Shown: positions 22,401-35,621 of the stretch, piece by piece
How the letters are laid out: the number at the start of each line of letters is the position of its first letter
How positions within the stretch are numbered: position 1 is the stretch's first letter
Assembly: GCA_027625915.1 (NCBI GenBank)
Contig: JANTQA010000023.1
Span: 22,568,001-22,632,000, forward strand
Reading direction: 5' to 3'
Origin: Anaeramoeba flamelloides
Taxonomy: Eukaryota > Metamonada > Anaeramoebidae
DNA length: 64,000 nt
Made by a program: the position numbers and the translations under genes
Notes under the pieces: generated by a model
What the model saw: only the letters and a program-made list of their open reading frames with translations
Databases searched by the model: none
What the model was told of the DNA's origin: nothing

Positions 22401-23186
22401 AACTTAATTGACATTTTTTCCGAAATCATAATTTTTCAAATTAATTTTATGTTGTAACCTCTTTTTAGGCTCCAAAAAGATAGATTTAAATAATTATAAA
22501 TTTATGAATTGTTTAGAATTATTTAATTAAAGACAAATGATAAATAGTTCATACATTAATTTTGAAGAGAGATCAAAGAACAATTATTTTATTGAAAAAA
22601 CTCAGATTGGTTTTATTATGAGAATTCATCTAATGATATTTGAAAAAATAATTTTTGTATACAGAAAAGTAGAAACCACTGCAAACCTTTCAAAAAATGA
22701 AACTCTTAAATTCACTAAAAAAGAAGTGGCAGATCAATCAATTAAAAGACAATGAATTAAATTATATATAAACCTTTAGAGAAAAAATCAATATAAAATA
22801 AAATCCTAACACTTTTTATCATACACAATACCATCGCTTCTCATAATAAAAAAAAAAAAAAAAAGGTACAAAAAAGATGGAACCAACAAAAACACATTTT
22901 TTACATATAAAACACACAAACTTTACATTTTTTAAATTTAAACTCAATTACTAATCTAAAAAAATTTTCTGCCATAATATTCAATTATTGTACCCTAAAA
23001 AATAATTTTTTAAACCTCTTTTGGTATATTAATTGGTGTATTAAAACATCTGAGTATCTTATGAGGTTTTTGGATTTTTTTTCTTAGCTTTTTATCCTTA
23101 AACAAAACATTAAATCCGAGAGAATATGGAAGACCTATTGTTTATTTGAGTCTTTTTTCATAAATCTTTCCGTTCAAGCAAATCCC
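22401..23186. other. Gene-free region
   Basis: No gene is recognised. A plus-strand frame at 22537-22755 shows no family resemblance. A poly-A run lies at about 22848-22865. Confidence 0.3.
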
Positions 23187-23613
23187 TTAAGGTTTATCTA
23201 AAATAAAGCTAAGAAGGGGGTCTTACGAATTAAAATATCAATGAGTTAGACTCTTTATCGCTTTAAATCCAGAAGAACTATTAAATTTCGAAATTATAGG
23301 AAATAGATAATTTGGCAAGATCAGATACTTAATTGGAAGATGGTAGTAAAAACCACAACCCAACTATGTTTCTTCTCAGACCTTTTATTCTGAGGTTTTT
23401 ATTCGAAGCTAGACAATATTTCAATTAGAAGAAATATGGTTGGGTTGGTGGTTTTTATTACCATCTTCCAATTAAGTATCTGATCTTGCCAAATTATCTA
23501 TTTCCTATAATTTCGAAATTTAATAGTTCTTCTGGATTTAAAGAAATAAAGAGTATAATTTACTGATTTAATAATTCGTAAGACCCCCACCATGGCTTTA
23601 TTTTTGAGAGTCC
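23187..23613. mobile_element. Long hairpin/foldback element with nearly identical arms
   Basis: The left arm at about 23200-23376 and the right arm at about 23427-23600 are reverse complements, with a loop of about 50 bp. A central stretch of over 90 nt (ctttaaatccagaagaacta through ggaagatggta) has about one mismatch. The outer ends read aataaagc...gggggtcttacgaatt on both arms. No protein is encoded. Transcription across it would give a long double-stranded hairpin. It could be a foldback MITE or a small-RNA precursor; the former is more likely given the many TIR elements here. Confidence 0.7.
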
Positions 23614-24180
23614 TTAAAATGAACTTTCTTTTTTTTCCCGACTTCTCTCAGATCAAAACAACATTTTGAAAAATTTTTAACACATCTTTTTTGAACAAGT
23701 ATCTTTCTTTGAATTATTAGGTCTTTGATAATTACACCAGAACTTAAATTCAATAATAGTAGAGTGTATTAAATGTATTTGTTCCTCAGTAACTGATTAA
23801 AAAGCGAAAAAAAATTATCACTAGCAAAAAATTGACTTCTTATATCAGTAAAAAGAATGATCTAAAAAAAGGAAATTAGGAAGAAAATTTCCAAAAAATC
23901 ATTTCGAACACACCACAGGAGAACAAATTTGAACAACCCTCGTTTATGGGTTTTATTAAAAAAATTTCATATTTGAGTTGTAATTCACTTGTAAAATATA
24001 AAAATGTAGCGATTCGTAATCATTTTGAAATTAAAAAATTCTTTTTTTAGGAACTAATCTAAGAAGTAGTAACAAATCTGAGTGTTGCCAAAAGAATGTA
24101 AATCTCAAAATTTTGGAAATAATACATTTTTTCCTGATTTCCTTATTTTGAAATTGAATTAAAACAAAACAACATCACAA
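23614..24180. other. Upstream region of LTV1
   Basis: No gene is seen. It likely holds the LTV1 promoter; the 20 bases before the start codon are A/C-rich (aaaacaaaacaacatcacaa). Confidence 0.35.
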
Positions 24181-26124
24181 ATGAGTAACAAAAAAAAAAA
24201 TGTACTCAAGAATAAGAAAAGAAAAAAAGGTGTAACATTTCAATTACTACATCGAAGCAAACGTGATCCATTAAATTTAGACAATGAGTCATCCGAAAGA
24301 GTCCTGGTACCAGTCTCAACAGGCAAGAAAAAAAAGATTAATAATAAAGAAAAAGAAATTAAAGAATACATTAAACACAACCTTCCAAATGATGGCTATG
24401 ATTATTCAAAACATTTTTACAGACAACCTGTTGATCATTCAGAATTTGACTTTGTTCCTTCAAAAAAAAATAACTATTCAGATTATACTTCTAATTATGG
24501 TTTTAATGATTACAACTATAACGACTATTATGAAGAAGATGAAGAAGATGATTATTTTAAACAAATTCAAACCAACAACAAAAAAGGAAATAAAAAAGGA
24601 AATAACAAAGAAAAAGAAAACAAGAAAGAAAACAAAAAAGAAAACAAAAAAGAAAACAAAAAAGAAAAAGAAAACAAAATTGAAAAACAAATAGAAAAAG
24701 AAAAAGAAAACGAAATTGAAGTAAAAGAAATTGAAATCGAACTTGAGATTGACCCAGAAAATGAAAAGCAAAAAGAACAAGTAATTTCTGAAATTCCAAA
24801 AGATGTTTTACCTTCTGTTCAAGAATTTACGAAAGAGGAGTATTTTAGAATCCAAAAGCAACAGCTTGAAAAAGTGGATTACTACATTGACGAAGATCTC
24901 AAAAAAGAATTTGAATTTGAAGAAGGGTTTGAATTTGAAGAGGGGAACGAAATCGGTGATTTAGAAGACAACTTTATCTCTTTAGCGTTGGGTGAAGAAC
25001 TTGAAGTTCCAAAAGAATTGATGGGTGAAGATCTGAATTCCAAAGAGGAACACAATAAAGAACAAGAAAAGAACATCTCACAATTACAATTAAAACGAGG
25101 TTTACATTATTGGGATGGTATTGACGTCAAAGAAGGGAAAACTTTTGAACAGCTTGGAGAAGAGGATCCCAACAAAAAGATGTTTGAAAATGTCAATGAC
25201 GAAGAAAGCAAGAAAAATGAAGAATTTGAATCCGGATCCGAATCTGATAACGAATATGTCGATCTCGACGATATCGATCAAATTGTGCCTTATCTAAGCA
25301 AAGAAATGGGATCTCAATCATTCCAATTGGAAGGTGAACAAATCGACGATGAGGACTTTGACAAATTTTATGAAAAAAATTATACTGAAAAAAAGCCATC
25401 CAAAACAGTCAACGAATTATTAAACTCATCAGATCTTGAAAGTGATCTCGAATTTTCAACCGACAGCGAAAGAGAAAGTCGCCAAGATATATCTGCCTTT
25501 AGACCCGCACTAAACGAGTTTATGGAAACATACCAAAAGGATAGTAATGAATTAGACAAGATCGATCCAGTAGATCAAGATTTAATAAATTTCACAATCA
25601 AATCACATGAAATTAAGCAAAAAGAGCAAGAAAAAAACCCACAAATTTCAATTGAGCAAGAGCTATTACAAGAAGAAATGAGAAAAAATAGAAAACCCGA
25701 CTGGGACTGTGAAAGTATACTCTCAACGAGACAAAATACAAGCAATCAAGCCAAGACAATTCAATTAAAAGGCAAATCGAAAAAACAAAATAATAAAGAT
25801 AGCCAGCAAAGAGACGGAAACAAGAGTAGCGCATTTGTCGATCAATATGATCTTATTCAAATTTCAAAAAAAACTGGTATACCAAGAGGTGTACTAAATG
25901 AAAAACAAAAAAAGCAAAAATTTAAAAAACAAAATTTAGGAAAATCAAGAAAGGGTGAATCAAAAGAAGAAAGGAAAGAAAGGAAAAAAAAAATCAAAGA
26001 AATGAAAAAACTTCGAAAAGCAAAGAAAAAACAAACCAAAAAGAAATTCCAAAATGAAGAAAAAAAACAAAAAAGTGATCAAATTAAACAAAGACAAAAT
26101 AACCCTAAAATTATAAAATTTTAA
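24181..26124 (+). CDS. LTV1: LTV1-like 40S ribosome assembly factor, 647 aa
   Basis: LTV1 is a late assembly and nuclear-export factor of the small ribosomal subunit. The N-terminus has the family signature: a basic patch, then VTFQLLHRSKRDP at residues 18-30, a VLVP motif near 41, and DYSKHFY near residue 75 (the family has a DYDYLQHL-type motif). The DEDFDKFYEKNY segment and the C-terminal KTGIPRGVLNEKQ near residue 565, followed by a Lys/Arg-rich helical tail, also fit. The protein is intronless and longer than human (475 aa) or yeast (463 aa) LTV1. The excess is partly a low-complexity insert of KENK/KEKE/EIE repeats at about residues 135-195, and an acidic centre. It starts at the first ATG and ends with TAA; no other in-frame stop. 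Confidence 0.85.
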   Translation: MSNKKKNVLKNKKRKKGVTFQLLHRSKRDPLNLDNESSERVLVPVSTGKKKKINNKEKEIKEYIKHNLPNDGYDYSKHFYRQPVDHSEFDFVPSKKNNYSDYTSNYGFNDYNYNDYYEEDEEDDYFKQIQTNNKKGNKKGNNKEKENKKENKKENKKENKKEKENKIEKQIEKEKENEIEVKEIEIELEIDPENEKQKEQVISEIPKDVLPSVQEFTKEEYFRIQKQQLEKVDYYIDEDLKKEFEFEEGFEFEEGNEIGDLEDNFISLALGEELEVPKELMGEDLNSKEEHNKEQEKNISQLQLKRGLHYWDGIDVKEGKTFEQLGEEDPNKKMFENVNDEESKKNEEFESGSESDNEYVDLDDIDQIVPYLSKEMGSQSFQLEGEQIDDEDFDKFYEKNYTEKKPSKTVNELLNSSDLESDLEFSTDSERESRQDISAFRPALNEFMETYQKDSNELDKIDPVDQDLINFTIKSHEIKQKEQEKNPQISIEQELLQEEMRKNRKPDWDCESILSTRQNTSNQAKTIQLKGKSKKQNNKDSQQRDGNKSSAFVDQYDLIQISKKTGIPRGVLNEKQKKQKFKKQNLGKSRKGESKEERKERKKKIKEMKKLRKAKKKQTKKKFQNEEKKQKSDQIKQRQNNPKIIKF

Positions 26125-28025
26125 ATACTTTCTTTAGAAAAATTTTTTACAAATATTTCTTTTAAAAATTGAAAAATTATCCTAAAGAAATTTATTAAAT
26201 ATAAATAGATAATTTATCGAAAAAAAATACATATAATTTAACATTAATCTTTTTTTTTATTATTTTATTTTTTATTTCTTTTCAATTTTTCATTTTTGCT
26301 TTTTCAACATAAATAACAATTAGGTATGTGGTTTCCTCAACATTAATAATCATAAAATATACTATTTAGGCTTAAATTACATTTCTAAAAAGAAATTCAA
26401 GGATAGGAATATCTAGAGTATAATTTTCACTTCTTCAATAATAATTAGTAACTAGGTTTTTTCGCTTTTCCACCTTTTAGGAAATTTGTTTTTGAAGCAA
26501 TTTTGTTGTTTTTTTAGATAATAAAAAAATAATATTTTATGATCTTTCCATTTTTTTTTGATTCCTGTGGTATTATTGGGCTACATGGTAAAAAATTGTT
26601 TAAATTTTTCAATTTTAACATTTTAGAGTTGAATTTTCGAGGGAGAAAAAGCAATTAATGAAGTTGAAGGTTTTGTTTGTTGTGCTTTGAAAGGTGAAAT
26701 TCAATCAAAAATAATGTAAATAATTTGTTGAGTGAAAGATATTTGAATATTTTAAGTTCATTTTTTTTTTTTTTTATGATATAGTAAAACTTATCTAACT
26801 GAGTTTTGATGGATAGTTTTGGATTCAATTGATATCCTTTTCATTTTGTTTTATATATTTTAAAAATAGATATAGATATGAAAAAGAAAAAATGAAAAAT
26901 AATTTCAATAAAGTAAAAATATAAAAAATTATCAATTGAAGATATTGGAAATAGATATTTTTTTTTTGGAATTAAATGTTATCTCATAAAAATTTGAAAT
27001 CTTCGTACTAATTTTAAAATGTAAACTCTTTATAAATAATTATTACAGGTTAGCTTCATGATAATATTTTCATAATTATAGAGTTAAATCAAAAAGATCC
27101 AAAGCCGATTTTTTTCTTATAACAATTCATTTATGTATTTTTACCAAAAAGTGTAAATTATGCTCTAAATAAAGCCCACCTAAGCTTATTTTTCGAAATT
27201 TAAACATGTAATAATAGATTTCACCACAATGTATTTAAAGTGATGTTTCATGTTATTCATAAAGTTATAAATAAAAAGAAAAAATCAATGCCAGGTAAAA
27301 TAAACAACAACAACAATAATAAGAATAAGAAAAGAAAATGGATAAAAGTAAATTCACATATTGTGGATTTTTGTCTTAAGAATTCGGTAAAAAATATATA
27401 AAAATCAAAAAAAAAAATCAATGATATTATAGAATTAAGAACAACATAAAATGAAAAATGACAACAATTATTAGTTAATTTAGTTTCATACGGTAGTTAA
27501 TTATGAGAATTTATTTGTGAAAAAATTCATAATTCTTGTAATTTCTATCTTTTTTTTTGTGATCTAGTTTTTTTTTTTTATTAAAAAAAATTGTTAATTT
27601 TTTTATATATCTACAAAAGAAAAAATATTAAGTATTATTTAAAACTTTTTAATAATATTTGATACTGAATAACAAAGAAAATTTTTCGTTAAATTAGCTA
27701 TTTTTATCAAATTTTTGTTAATTGGTATTAATATAACAATTCAAAGTTTGATTGTAATTGAACCTAAATAAGTTTTTTAAAAATAAACACTATATTGTTT
27801 TTTGTCTATACTAATATTTTTTTTCTTTCTCAAATTTCCTTATTTGTTAGCATTGGATCAATTCTTTTTTCACCATATTATCATAAAATTTCTTATAATA
27901 TAAGTTAATTTCAACTCTTTACACGTTTCTTAAAACTGATAACATATTTCTTAAAATAGAATCTCAAAAATTAAAAAATAAAAATATTTCAAAGTAAAAT
28001 TCAAACATTCTCAAAATCCAGATCA
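26125..28025. other. Gene-free region between LTV1 and Sec61 alpha
   Basis: No gene is recognised. The segment at about 27040-27260 includes aaaagtgtaaattatgctct, which resembles a segment near 39360 (aaaagtgtaaattacactct), suggesting a shared decayed element. Otherwise A/T runs. Confidence 0.35.
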
Positions 28026-28246
28026 TTCGAAGAAATTTAAATGGAATAAAAATATAAAATAATGACCAACTCATTTATCTTCACCTGGTGTCTTATTTCA
28101 GTTATTATTTCTCAACCAAAATAAAATTATATATAAAAAAAAAATATTTGAGAATCGTTAAAATGTTACTGCTGGTTGGAAAAATTTCGTCAGAAAACAA
28201 GATATAAGGAAGTGAAAATTTTTACCCATTTATTATTCCAGTATTA
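28026..28246. mobile_element. Short TIR element (GGTATTTGAA family), copy 3
   Basis: The left end (ttcgaagaaatttaaatgga) is the approximate inverse of the right end (tacccatttattattccagt, 28222-28242). The ends match the elements at 899-1147 and 9587-9764. Non-coding, about 220 bp. Confidence 0.45.
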
Positions 28247-28565
28247 ATTTGTTATGTATTTCTTTATTTGATTACTTTTCTTTGTTGACATTGGTTTGTT
28301 TCGGTTTCTATGATCTCATAGACCTAAAAAAAGTGAGATTTCAGAATCAGAAAAAAAGAAAACTGGTTGAAATAGGATCTTTTTTATATTTCAAATTACA
28401 GAATAAGAAATTTCTTCAAAGTTCAATAATATACAAAAAAACTTCACATTTTCTTAGAGAGAGAAACTTCATATAAAATGATCTTTGCTTTTCTGAAAGA
28501 AAATTCATTTTTTTTTGTTTCAATCTTCGTTAAAATAATAAATAAAAAGAAAAACTCAAAAACAT

Positions 28566-31500
28566 ATGGGAAAATTATTAGATATCATTTCACCTCTTTT
28601 ACAATTTGTTCCAGAGATAAAGAAACCAATAAACAAAATACCACTCAAAGAAAAAATATGGTGGACTTTAGGTACACTTTTTGTTTATCTTATTGCATGC
28701 CAGATCCCAATTTTTGGAATTATTGTTAACTCTGGTTCAGATCCTTTATACCATCTAAGAGCAGTTATGGCTTCAAATCGTTTCACTCTCATGGAGCTTG
28801 GTATTTCACCAATTGTCACTTCTTCCCTTGTTATGCAACTTCTTGCAGGAGCTAAAATTTTAAACATCGATCAAAATAATAGACAAGAAAAAGCTAAATT
28901 TGAATCAGCCCAAAAACGTAAGATTTTTTTTTTTTCTTTTGTTAGATTTTTTTTTTTTCTTTTGTTAGATTTTTTTTCTTTCTTTTTCATTTTTGTTTTT
29001 TTTTTTTTTATTTTTTATTATTTGCCTTTTGGGGTTTTAATTCCCTGAACTGGCTTTTTATTTTCACTTTTACTTTTTACAAACACCAAACACTTGTGAT
29101 TTAAAAACTAACGATTCATTAAAAAATTTTAATGTGGTTTTCCTTGAATTAAACTTTCAAAAATACCATTAAAACACTTACCAAGACACAAAACGGGCAA
29201 ACCCCGCCTTCTGTAAAAGGCACTTTTTGTTAAATGAATTATTTTCGAGTAAATTCAGCATTTTTTTTTCGTTCGATTACGAGAGAAGAAAAAAAAAGCA
29301 ATATGAATTAAAATGATTCAGAATGTGAATTTTAGTTTCAAAAAGTTGACAAAAGTAAGATCAAATAGAAAATTTCTTTAAAAAAGAACTTTGAAACAAA
29401 AAAAATAGCCTAAAAAAAGAAACAACACCGCGAAAATCGAACATTTATTTCAAAGTCATTTTCAAAAAACAAGCAAAAAACTTGATGAATAATTATCACC
29501 AAACTAAACTCCTAATTCAAAATTTTTAACATACCAAAATTCAATTTTGAAAAAAAAGTCTACTAATTTAATCAATTCTAGAACAAATACCAAATTAGAA
29601 CCATTCACTAATTGAAATGTTAGTACTTGTTTTATAAATTACAATACCCACAAAACAAAAAATAAATAAATTATCAATACAAATAAATTATCGGTGTGTT
29701 ATAAATTTTGGAGAGAGCAAAACAAAAAAATACATTAGTAAATTTGTTTAAATTCATTTAGGAATATTGATCGATCAAATGGTTAGATTCTACCAACTAA
29801 TTTTATTTGAGTTTTTCTATTTGGAAAAACTCAACTTTAACCTAATATCAATCGTTGAAAAAAATTTTTGATCTAATGAAACAGGTTACATAATTCAAAA
29901 AATGAAATGAAAACAAAAAAAATAAAAAGATGAAAAAATTATTTATATATTTTACAAAAATCAAAATTATTTTCAATTTAAATGAAATTATAATATTGTA
30001 ATTCTGCTAACTGTTCTAACTGTATTGAAAATTTTGAATTTTAGTTTATTTTATTTGACTTAGTTCAACAATTCTAATTGATTCTCCTTTTAAAACTTTT
30101 GATTTTTACTTTTTGAAAATTACTGTACTATTTTAATGAAAAAAATTTCATTGACTTTTTGATTTTTTTCTTTCTTTCGTTTTCTCACAATAAAACAAAA
30201 TAAAAAAAAAGAAAAAACATAGTTTTAAAAAAGTCTCTCAAAAAGTATCTTTAAAACAATTAAAAAACTTTGGTAGACCTATTTTCATGACTTTATAAAA
30301 AACTTTTTTATCACACTTTTTTGCAAAACTTTCCTAACAATCAAAAATCATTTGACAAATCAAAAAAACAGAAACACAGCTTTACCCATCATAAAATTCA
30401 CTAACTCCTTTTATTTGTTTAAAACATTTTTAATTTTAATTTTTTTTTAATTTATTTTTCTCAAATAATTCTTCAACTTTCCTCATAAATTCTTCACTCT
30501 TATCCTCTTAAAGTTTTGGGTTTAATTGTAACATTCGGACAAGCAACACTCTATGTTTTTAGTGGAATGTATGGATCTTTGTCAGAATTGGGAATCTTTA
30601 GGTGTGTATTTATTGTTCTTCAATTATCACTTTCGGGTATTATTGTCTTATTACTTGATGAGCTTCTTCAAAAGGGATACGGTCTGGGCTCTGGAATTTC
30701 CTTATTTATAACAACAAACACCTGTGAAAATATTGTTTGGAAGGCTTTTAGTCCAACTACAACAAACACTGGAAGAGGTAAATTAATTTTCATAATCCTT
30801 TTGCTTTATTTTATTTATTTACTCCACAACATTTAAAGTATAATCTAAAAAAGATAAAAAATGGAACATTATTCTTTAATCGTCCTTAAATTCAAAAATT
30901 TTTCTTTTAATTTCTATTAACAAATATTAATTTTCTCTCAAAAATAAAAAATTATAATTCAAAAAAAAAAAAACCAAAAAAAAAAAAAAAACCAAAAAAA
31001 AATAAAAATGATTAAAAAAAATCTCCAAATTATTCCCAACTGACAAAAAATGACAAATTTACAATTTATTCACCATTTCAATCCAAATTAAAAACTTTCC
31101 CAATTATTTACATTAGGAACTGAATTTGAAGGAGCAATCATTGCCTTTTTCCATTTTTTAATCACCAGAAAGGACAAAACAAGAGCACTGAAGGAAGCCT
31201 TTTACAGAAGAAACTTACCAAACATTACCAATCTTCTTGCCACCGTGATCATCTTTTTAACAGTAATCTACTTCCAATCTTTCCGTGTTGAGCTACCATT
31301 GAGATCCCAAAGAGTCAAAGGAAATGCAGGAACATATCCAATCAAATTATTTTATACTTCAAATATGCCAATCATTTTACAATCCGCCCTCGTGACCAAC
31401 TTTTTCTTTTTCTCGCAAATGCTCTACAAAAAATTTGGTGGGAACATTTTAATCAGACTTTTAGGAAAATGGGAAGATGTAGCAAACCAAGGAAGAGCAA

Positions 31501-32167
31501 TCCCAGTTTCAGGACTTGCCTATTTCATTTCCCCACCCCGTTCATTCCTCGAGATCTTCACAAACCCATTCCATGCCGTAATTTACTTGACCTTTATCTT
31601 GGGTACTTCAATTATCTTTTCAAAATCCTGGGTTGACATCTCTGGTTCATCCGCTAAGGATGTTGCCAAACAATTAAGAGACCAGAAAATGTCTCTTAGA
31701 GGTGGTTACCGTGACCAAACAGTAAAAAGAAAACTTGCTAAATATATTTCAACTGCTGCTAAATTCGGTGGTCTCTGTATTGGGATTTTATCTATTGTTT
31801 CCGATTTTATGGGTAAAAATTTTTTCTTTTTCTTTTTCTTTTTATTTATATTTTTCTCTTTTATTTTCTTATTTTTTTTTTCTTTTCTTTTTCTTTTATT
31901 TTTCTCTTTATTTTCTTATTTTTTTTTTTTTTGGATTTTCTTATTTATCTTTTCTTTCTTGATAATAATTTTAATGTCTTTTTTTTTTATTTTAATGTTA
32001 TATTTTATCCAAACATCATTTTTTTTTATATTGTTTAAAAAGGTGCAATTGGTTCGGGAACTGGTATTTTATTAGCAGTCACAATGATTCATCAATACTT
32101 TGAAACAATCCAAAAAGAATCTGGTGGAATTGCTGGATTAGGCGGATTAGGAAATCTCTTCAAATAA
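28566..32167 (+). CDS. SEC61A: Sec61 alpha, protein translocation channel (four exons)
   Basis: Sec61 alpha forms the ER membrane pore for co-translational secretion and membrane insertion. Exons 28566-28917, 30514-30777, 31117-31812 and 32043-32167 join in frame to 478 aa; the usual length is about 476. Conserved blocks include [16 protein letters not shown] (first membrane helix), [110 protein letters not shown] and [11 protein letters not shown]. All ten expected helices are covered. Intron 1 (about 1.6 kb) contains LINE-related repeats. Donors are GTAAGA, GTAAAT and GTAAAA; two acceptors are A-rich (CTTAAAG, TTAAAAAG). The start is the ATG that aligns with the family N-terminus, right after a T/A-rich leader. 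Confidence 0.95.
29190..29720. repeat. Dispersed repeat in Sec61 alpha intron 1
   Basis: 29230-29390 resembles 60110-60290 in the same orientation (aaaaagttgacaaaagta against aaaaagttgaccaaagta). 29510-29710 matches 2515-2740 inverted at roughly 85% by eye. Its right part is also weakly repeated at 60430-60560. It probably belongs to the LINE 3' region that follows. Confidence 0.5.
29740..30080 (-). mobile_element. LINE-derived repeat fragment in Sec61 alpha intron 1
   Basis: The segment starting tattgatcgatcaaatggtt is roughly 80-85% identical to the reverse complement of 1560-1935. In that copy the plus strand is the coding strand of the LINE zinc-binding region, so this fragment is in minus orientation. 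No intact frame remains. Confidence 0.55.
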
Positions 32168-32817
32168 ATGATTTTTTCTTTCTGAATCTCAAAATTTCAA
32201 TTCTTTTTTTTTTTTTATTATTTTTTTGATTTATTATAATCAAAAAAATCAAACAACAATATTCCATATTATCGAAAATTTTTAAATGTTTTTTTATTAT
32301 ATTTTTCTTAAAAAATTTTTTAAATTTTAAAAGAGTACGATCAGCTTTATATAATTTTTTTAATTTTTTATAATGCCTCAATAAATATATTTCTTAATAC
32401 ATTTTATAATTTTAAATAATTGAAATTTTACTATTTTTTTAAAATAATTCCTATTTTTAGAATTTTTTCTTTTCATTTTTTTTTTCAAACCTTATATTTA
32501 TCAGAATTAATAGAAACAGAGACTCATGATGATATCATATTTGGAAAGAAGCAAAAGTTCAAAAAAAAAAAAAAAAACAAGGAGGTTCAAGTCTTCAAAA
32601 TTACTGGAGAAATCATTGGGTTGTAAGAAAAAATTTCGAAATTTTTGGAACCTCTTATTTTCAACACTCTTTGAGTAGTATAAGAACTATTTGTAGAATT
32701 AAAATTACTAGTAAAATTATATTTAGAATCTTTAAAAAACAACAATTGACAAAAAAATTTTAAGAAGTCTAATCTCTTTCTAATATTCATTTATCTAAAA
32801 TTACACAAACAAACAGG
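32168..32817. other. Downstream region of Sec61 alpha
   Basis: No gene is recognised. T runs and an A run (about 32561-32577) are seen; the left part probably includes the Sec61 alpha 3' untranslated region. Confidence 0.35.
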
Positions 32818-33032
32818 TTCTGTAACTTACCTACTAACGTATTAGTCTTACACACTTAAATTCATCTTTTGGAAAAAAAGAAAAATTACATAACAATTGC
32901 CTTTTTTAATCACTGCAATTAAAATTAATACCTAGCACAATCTCAATCAGACCTAGAACCAAAATAACATGCCACTACGCCTAATAAAAGATAATTATTT
33001 TTTTCAAATTTTAGGGGTTGTTAACCATAAAC
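32818..33032. repeat. Diverged solo arm of the 46-kb foldback element
   Basis: The sequence from aacttacctac through ttttaggggttgttaacc follows the same order of motifs as the right arm of the foldback at 46021-46652 (aacttacctacc through tttttagggattgtaaacc), with considerable divergence. No matching inverted arm is evident nearby. Confidence 0.4.
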
Positions 33033-35621
33033 ACCACATTAAATCTTTCTGTATTAAAAAGTTCTACTTTAACAAAGTATTTGCCCTTTAAAAGTGTTTG
33101 GAAATATTGGTAAGTGTTTTTAATTCTTCGAAAGTATCTTAAAGAGGAGTTATAATTATGAGATTTTTTTGGGTAATGTTTAAAATTGTGATGATTTTTA
33201 TGGTTATTTAAGGGGGTATACACCATAAAGTCAAAATTTTCACATTTTAATAGTTTCAAAGAAGATTCTGAAAACACAAATTTATACTTTGGTTGCTGTA
33301 TAGTTACTTTTTAGCATTTAAAGTATTATATGTTGAAAAAAAAAAAATCATAAATTTTAATGTCAAATTAAAATTAAATGTATCAATAAAATGACAAGTT
33401 GATGTGTTTAATCTACTTTGGGGAATGTTAAATAATTTATCTTTCATTCTTTTCTCAACATTCTATTGTGGTATATTATGTTATGTTATAAAAAAATTAA
33501 TTGATTTTTTTTTAAAAAAAAACAAATACTCGAAATACTCAAAATCAAACAAAACCACAACAAAATAAACAAGAAAGTTTTAAGATTCAATAGTTAATCA
33601 AGATATAAAGTGAAAAGGAAGACTAATGGTATTAGATTATTACTGTAATTGAAATTACTCTAAAATTTATAAAGAAGAATTTGGGCTTGATCAAAAAAAC
33701 GATATATACTATAATAATTTTTAGATTATTCATTTTATATTAAATATATTCATGAAATACATTGAATTAAAATTACTTTTTTTAAAAAATGATTTTTTTA
33801 TTTTCATTTTTTTTAACTAAATAGAATTAAAAAAATCTAGAATATACTTAATTATTTTTATTATTATGAGTTTTGTTGTGTTAGTGAATCTAATATAATA
33901 ATAAGCAGGGATTAATGGATTATTCTAAAAAATGAAAAGTATTTCCAAAATAAATTTTCAATCAACCACTAACCTGGTATAAAACCAAAAGTAAAAGAAT
34001 ATCCTTTGATCTGAACACTGTATTAATTTGTTTCTTTTAGTTCATTTTTTAAATCGAGTGTTTCTTTGAAGATCTGTGTATTATCAAATTATTATTTTTG
34101 TAATTCTAATAGATAGTTAAAATTACTTGAAAAATTATTAAGTAAGAAAATTCAATTAATTTTGTACATGGGTATGAAAATCAATATCATGATTTGCTAT
34201 TTACCCTTATAAAATAGAAGCTCGCAATTCCAAATGATTACACATTTGATATAAAATTGATTAAGAATTGTAATAAAAATGCTAAATTATTATTGTAAGT
34301 TGAAATGAATAATTATTATGAACACAAGGCATTTTATAAAATATACAAAATAACGCATTTGAAAGATTAGAATTGAAATAGAAATAATTTTTTTGAAATT
34401 TATTGTTCTGTTATTTTTTGTTAAAAGGGTTTGTTCAAGTTGAGTAAATATTATAAATGTATGTTTAAATAAATACCAGTTTAATACTTTTTAAAATAAG
34501 GATATATTTGTATTTATTAAATTTCAAAAGAATTATCTAGAAAATTTTAGCATTTTTGTAAGATAATCAAAGGCATATTTTATTATTTTATTAATAAAAT
34601 AATAAACTACTAAAACAATTTATGTAAGGTAAAAAAAAATTTTTTTTTAATTAACATAAAATTGTTTGTTAATTTTAAAAGAATATTATCAAATAAAATG
34701 AATTACTTTTTAAAGGGTCGAATTAATAAAATAGAAGTAATACAAGAAATAACAATAAAACCTAAAATTCTCTTTTCTCAAATAGAATTTTGAAAAAACA
34801 ATAATATTTATAATTATTTTTTGAGATCTCTAGATTATTTCGATTTGGGGAATATTTTCTGATATGGTTATTTTCGATTAATTAGGAAGTATTATATAAA
34901 TATAATCTGAAAAAAAAAAAGTGAAAGGGTTTAATTTTATATCTCAAAAAAATAATCTCTTAAAAAAATTAAATACATTTCATCAAATTGAATTTTTTTT
35001 AAAAAATAATATTTTATCTGAAATATTAATTATTGATATTATCAAAATTAAAGTTTTATTTTTTTTTTAAATTTTTTTAGTTAATCTAGAACCTAAGAAA
35101 ACCAAAATAATTTTTAATAAACCATTATATTATTTCATTCTCAGTGGTTGTTATGGTGTTGTTACTCCCTCAAATAGAAATTAATTTAAACTTTTCAGAA
35201 TGAAAACAAAAAATACACAATTTCCAACACCACAAAGAATCGAAAGATCAAGATTTGTTGCAAAATAAATGGAATAAAATATTCATTCAGCTCTCCAAAA
35301 TACAGTTTTAGAAATAGGCAAAATTTCAATTTTATAATTCTATAAAGTCAGTTTAAATAATTAATTTCCCTTTTTAAATTGGGGACTTTTGATGTTTGTT
35401 CATAAATTCTTGAAAGAGGTGATGTTTTTTTATAAAGTTGTCTGAGAATTTTGATCTTTTTCTTTTATAATTAATAGTATTTAAATTAAGGCACTGTTTA
35501 TGAAAGAGAAAGAATTTGAATAAGGTATTATCCAAGTTTAATTTTATTCTAAGAGAACACTTTCAAATATTCTCATTTTTTTATATTAGGAATTAATTAT
35601 TTTCCTTAAAATTATCTTATT
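33033..35621. other. Gene-free region upstream of the PP6 gene
   Basis: No gene is recognised on either strand; AT-rich throughout. The PP6 promoter must lie at the right end, but no motif can be named. Confidence 0.35.

Noticed and set aside
24478-24799. Phe-rich minus-strand frames opposite LTV1
   Set aside because: Antisense of Lys/Glu low-complexity codons of LTV1; no family resemblance.
28249-28476. 75-aa frame just upstream of Sec61 alpha
   Set aside because: It begins at the end of a short TIR element and has no family resemblance; probably promoter or leader sequence read by chance.
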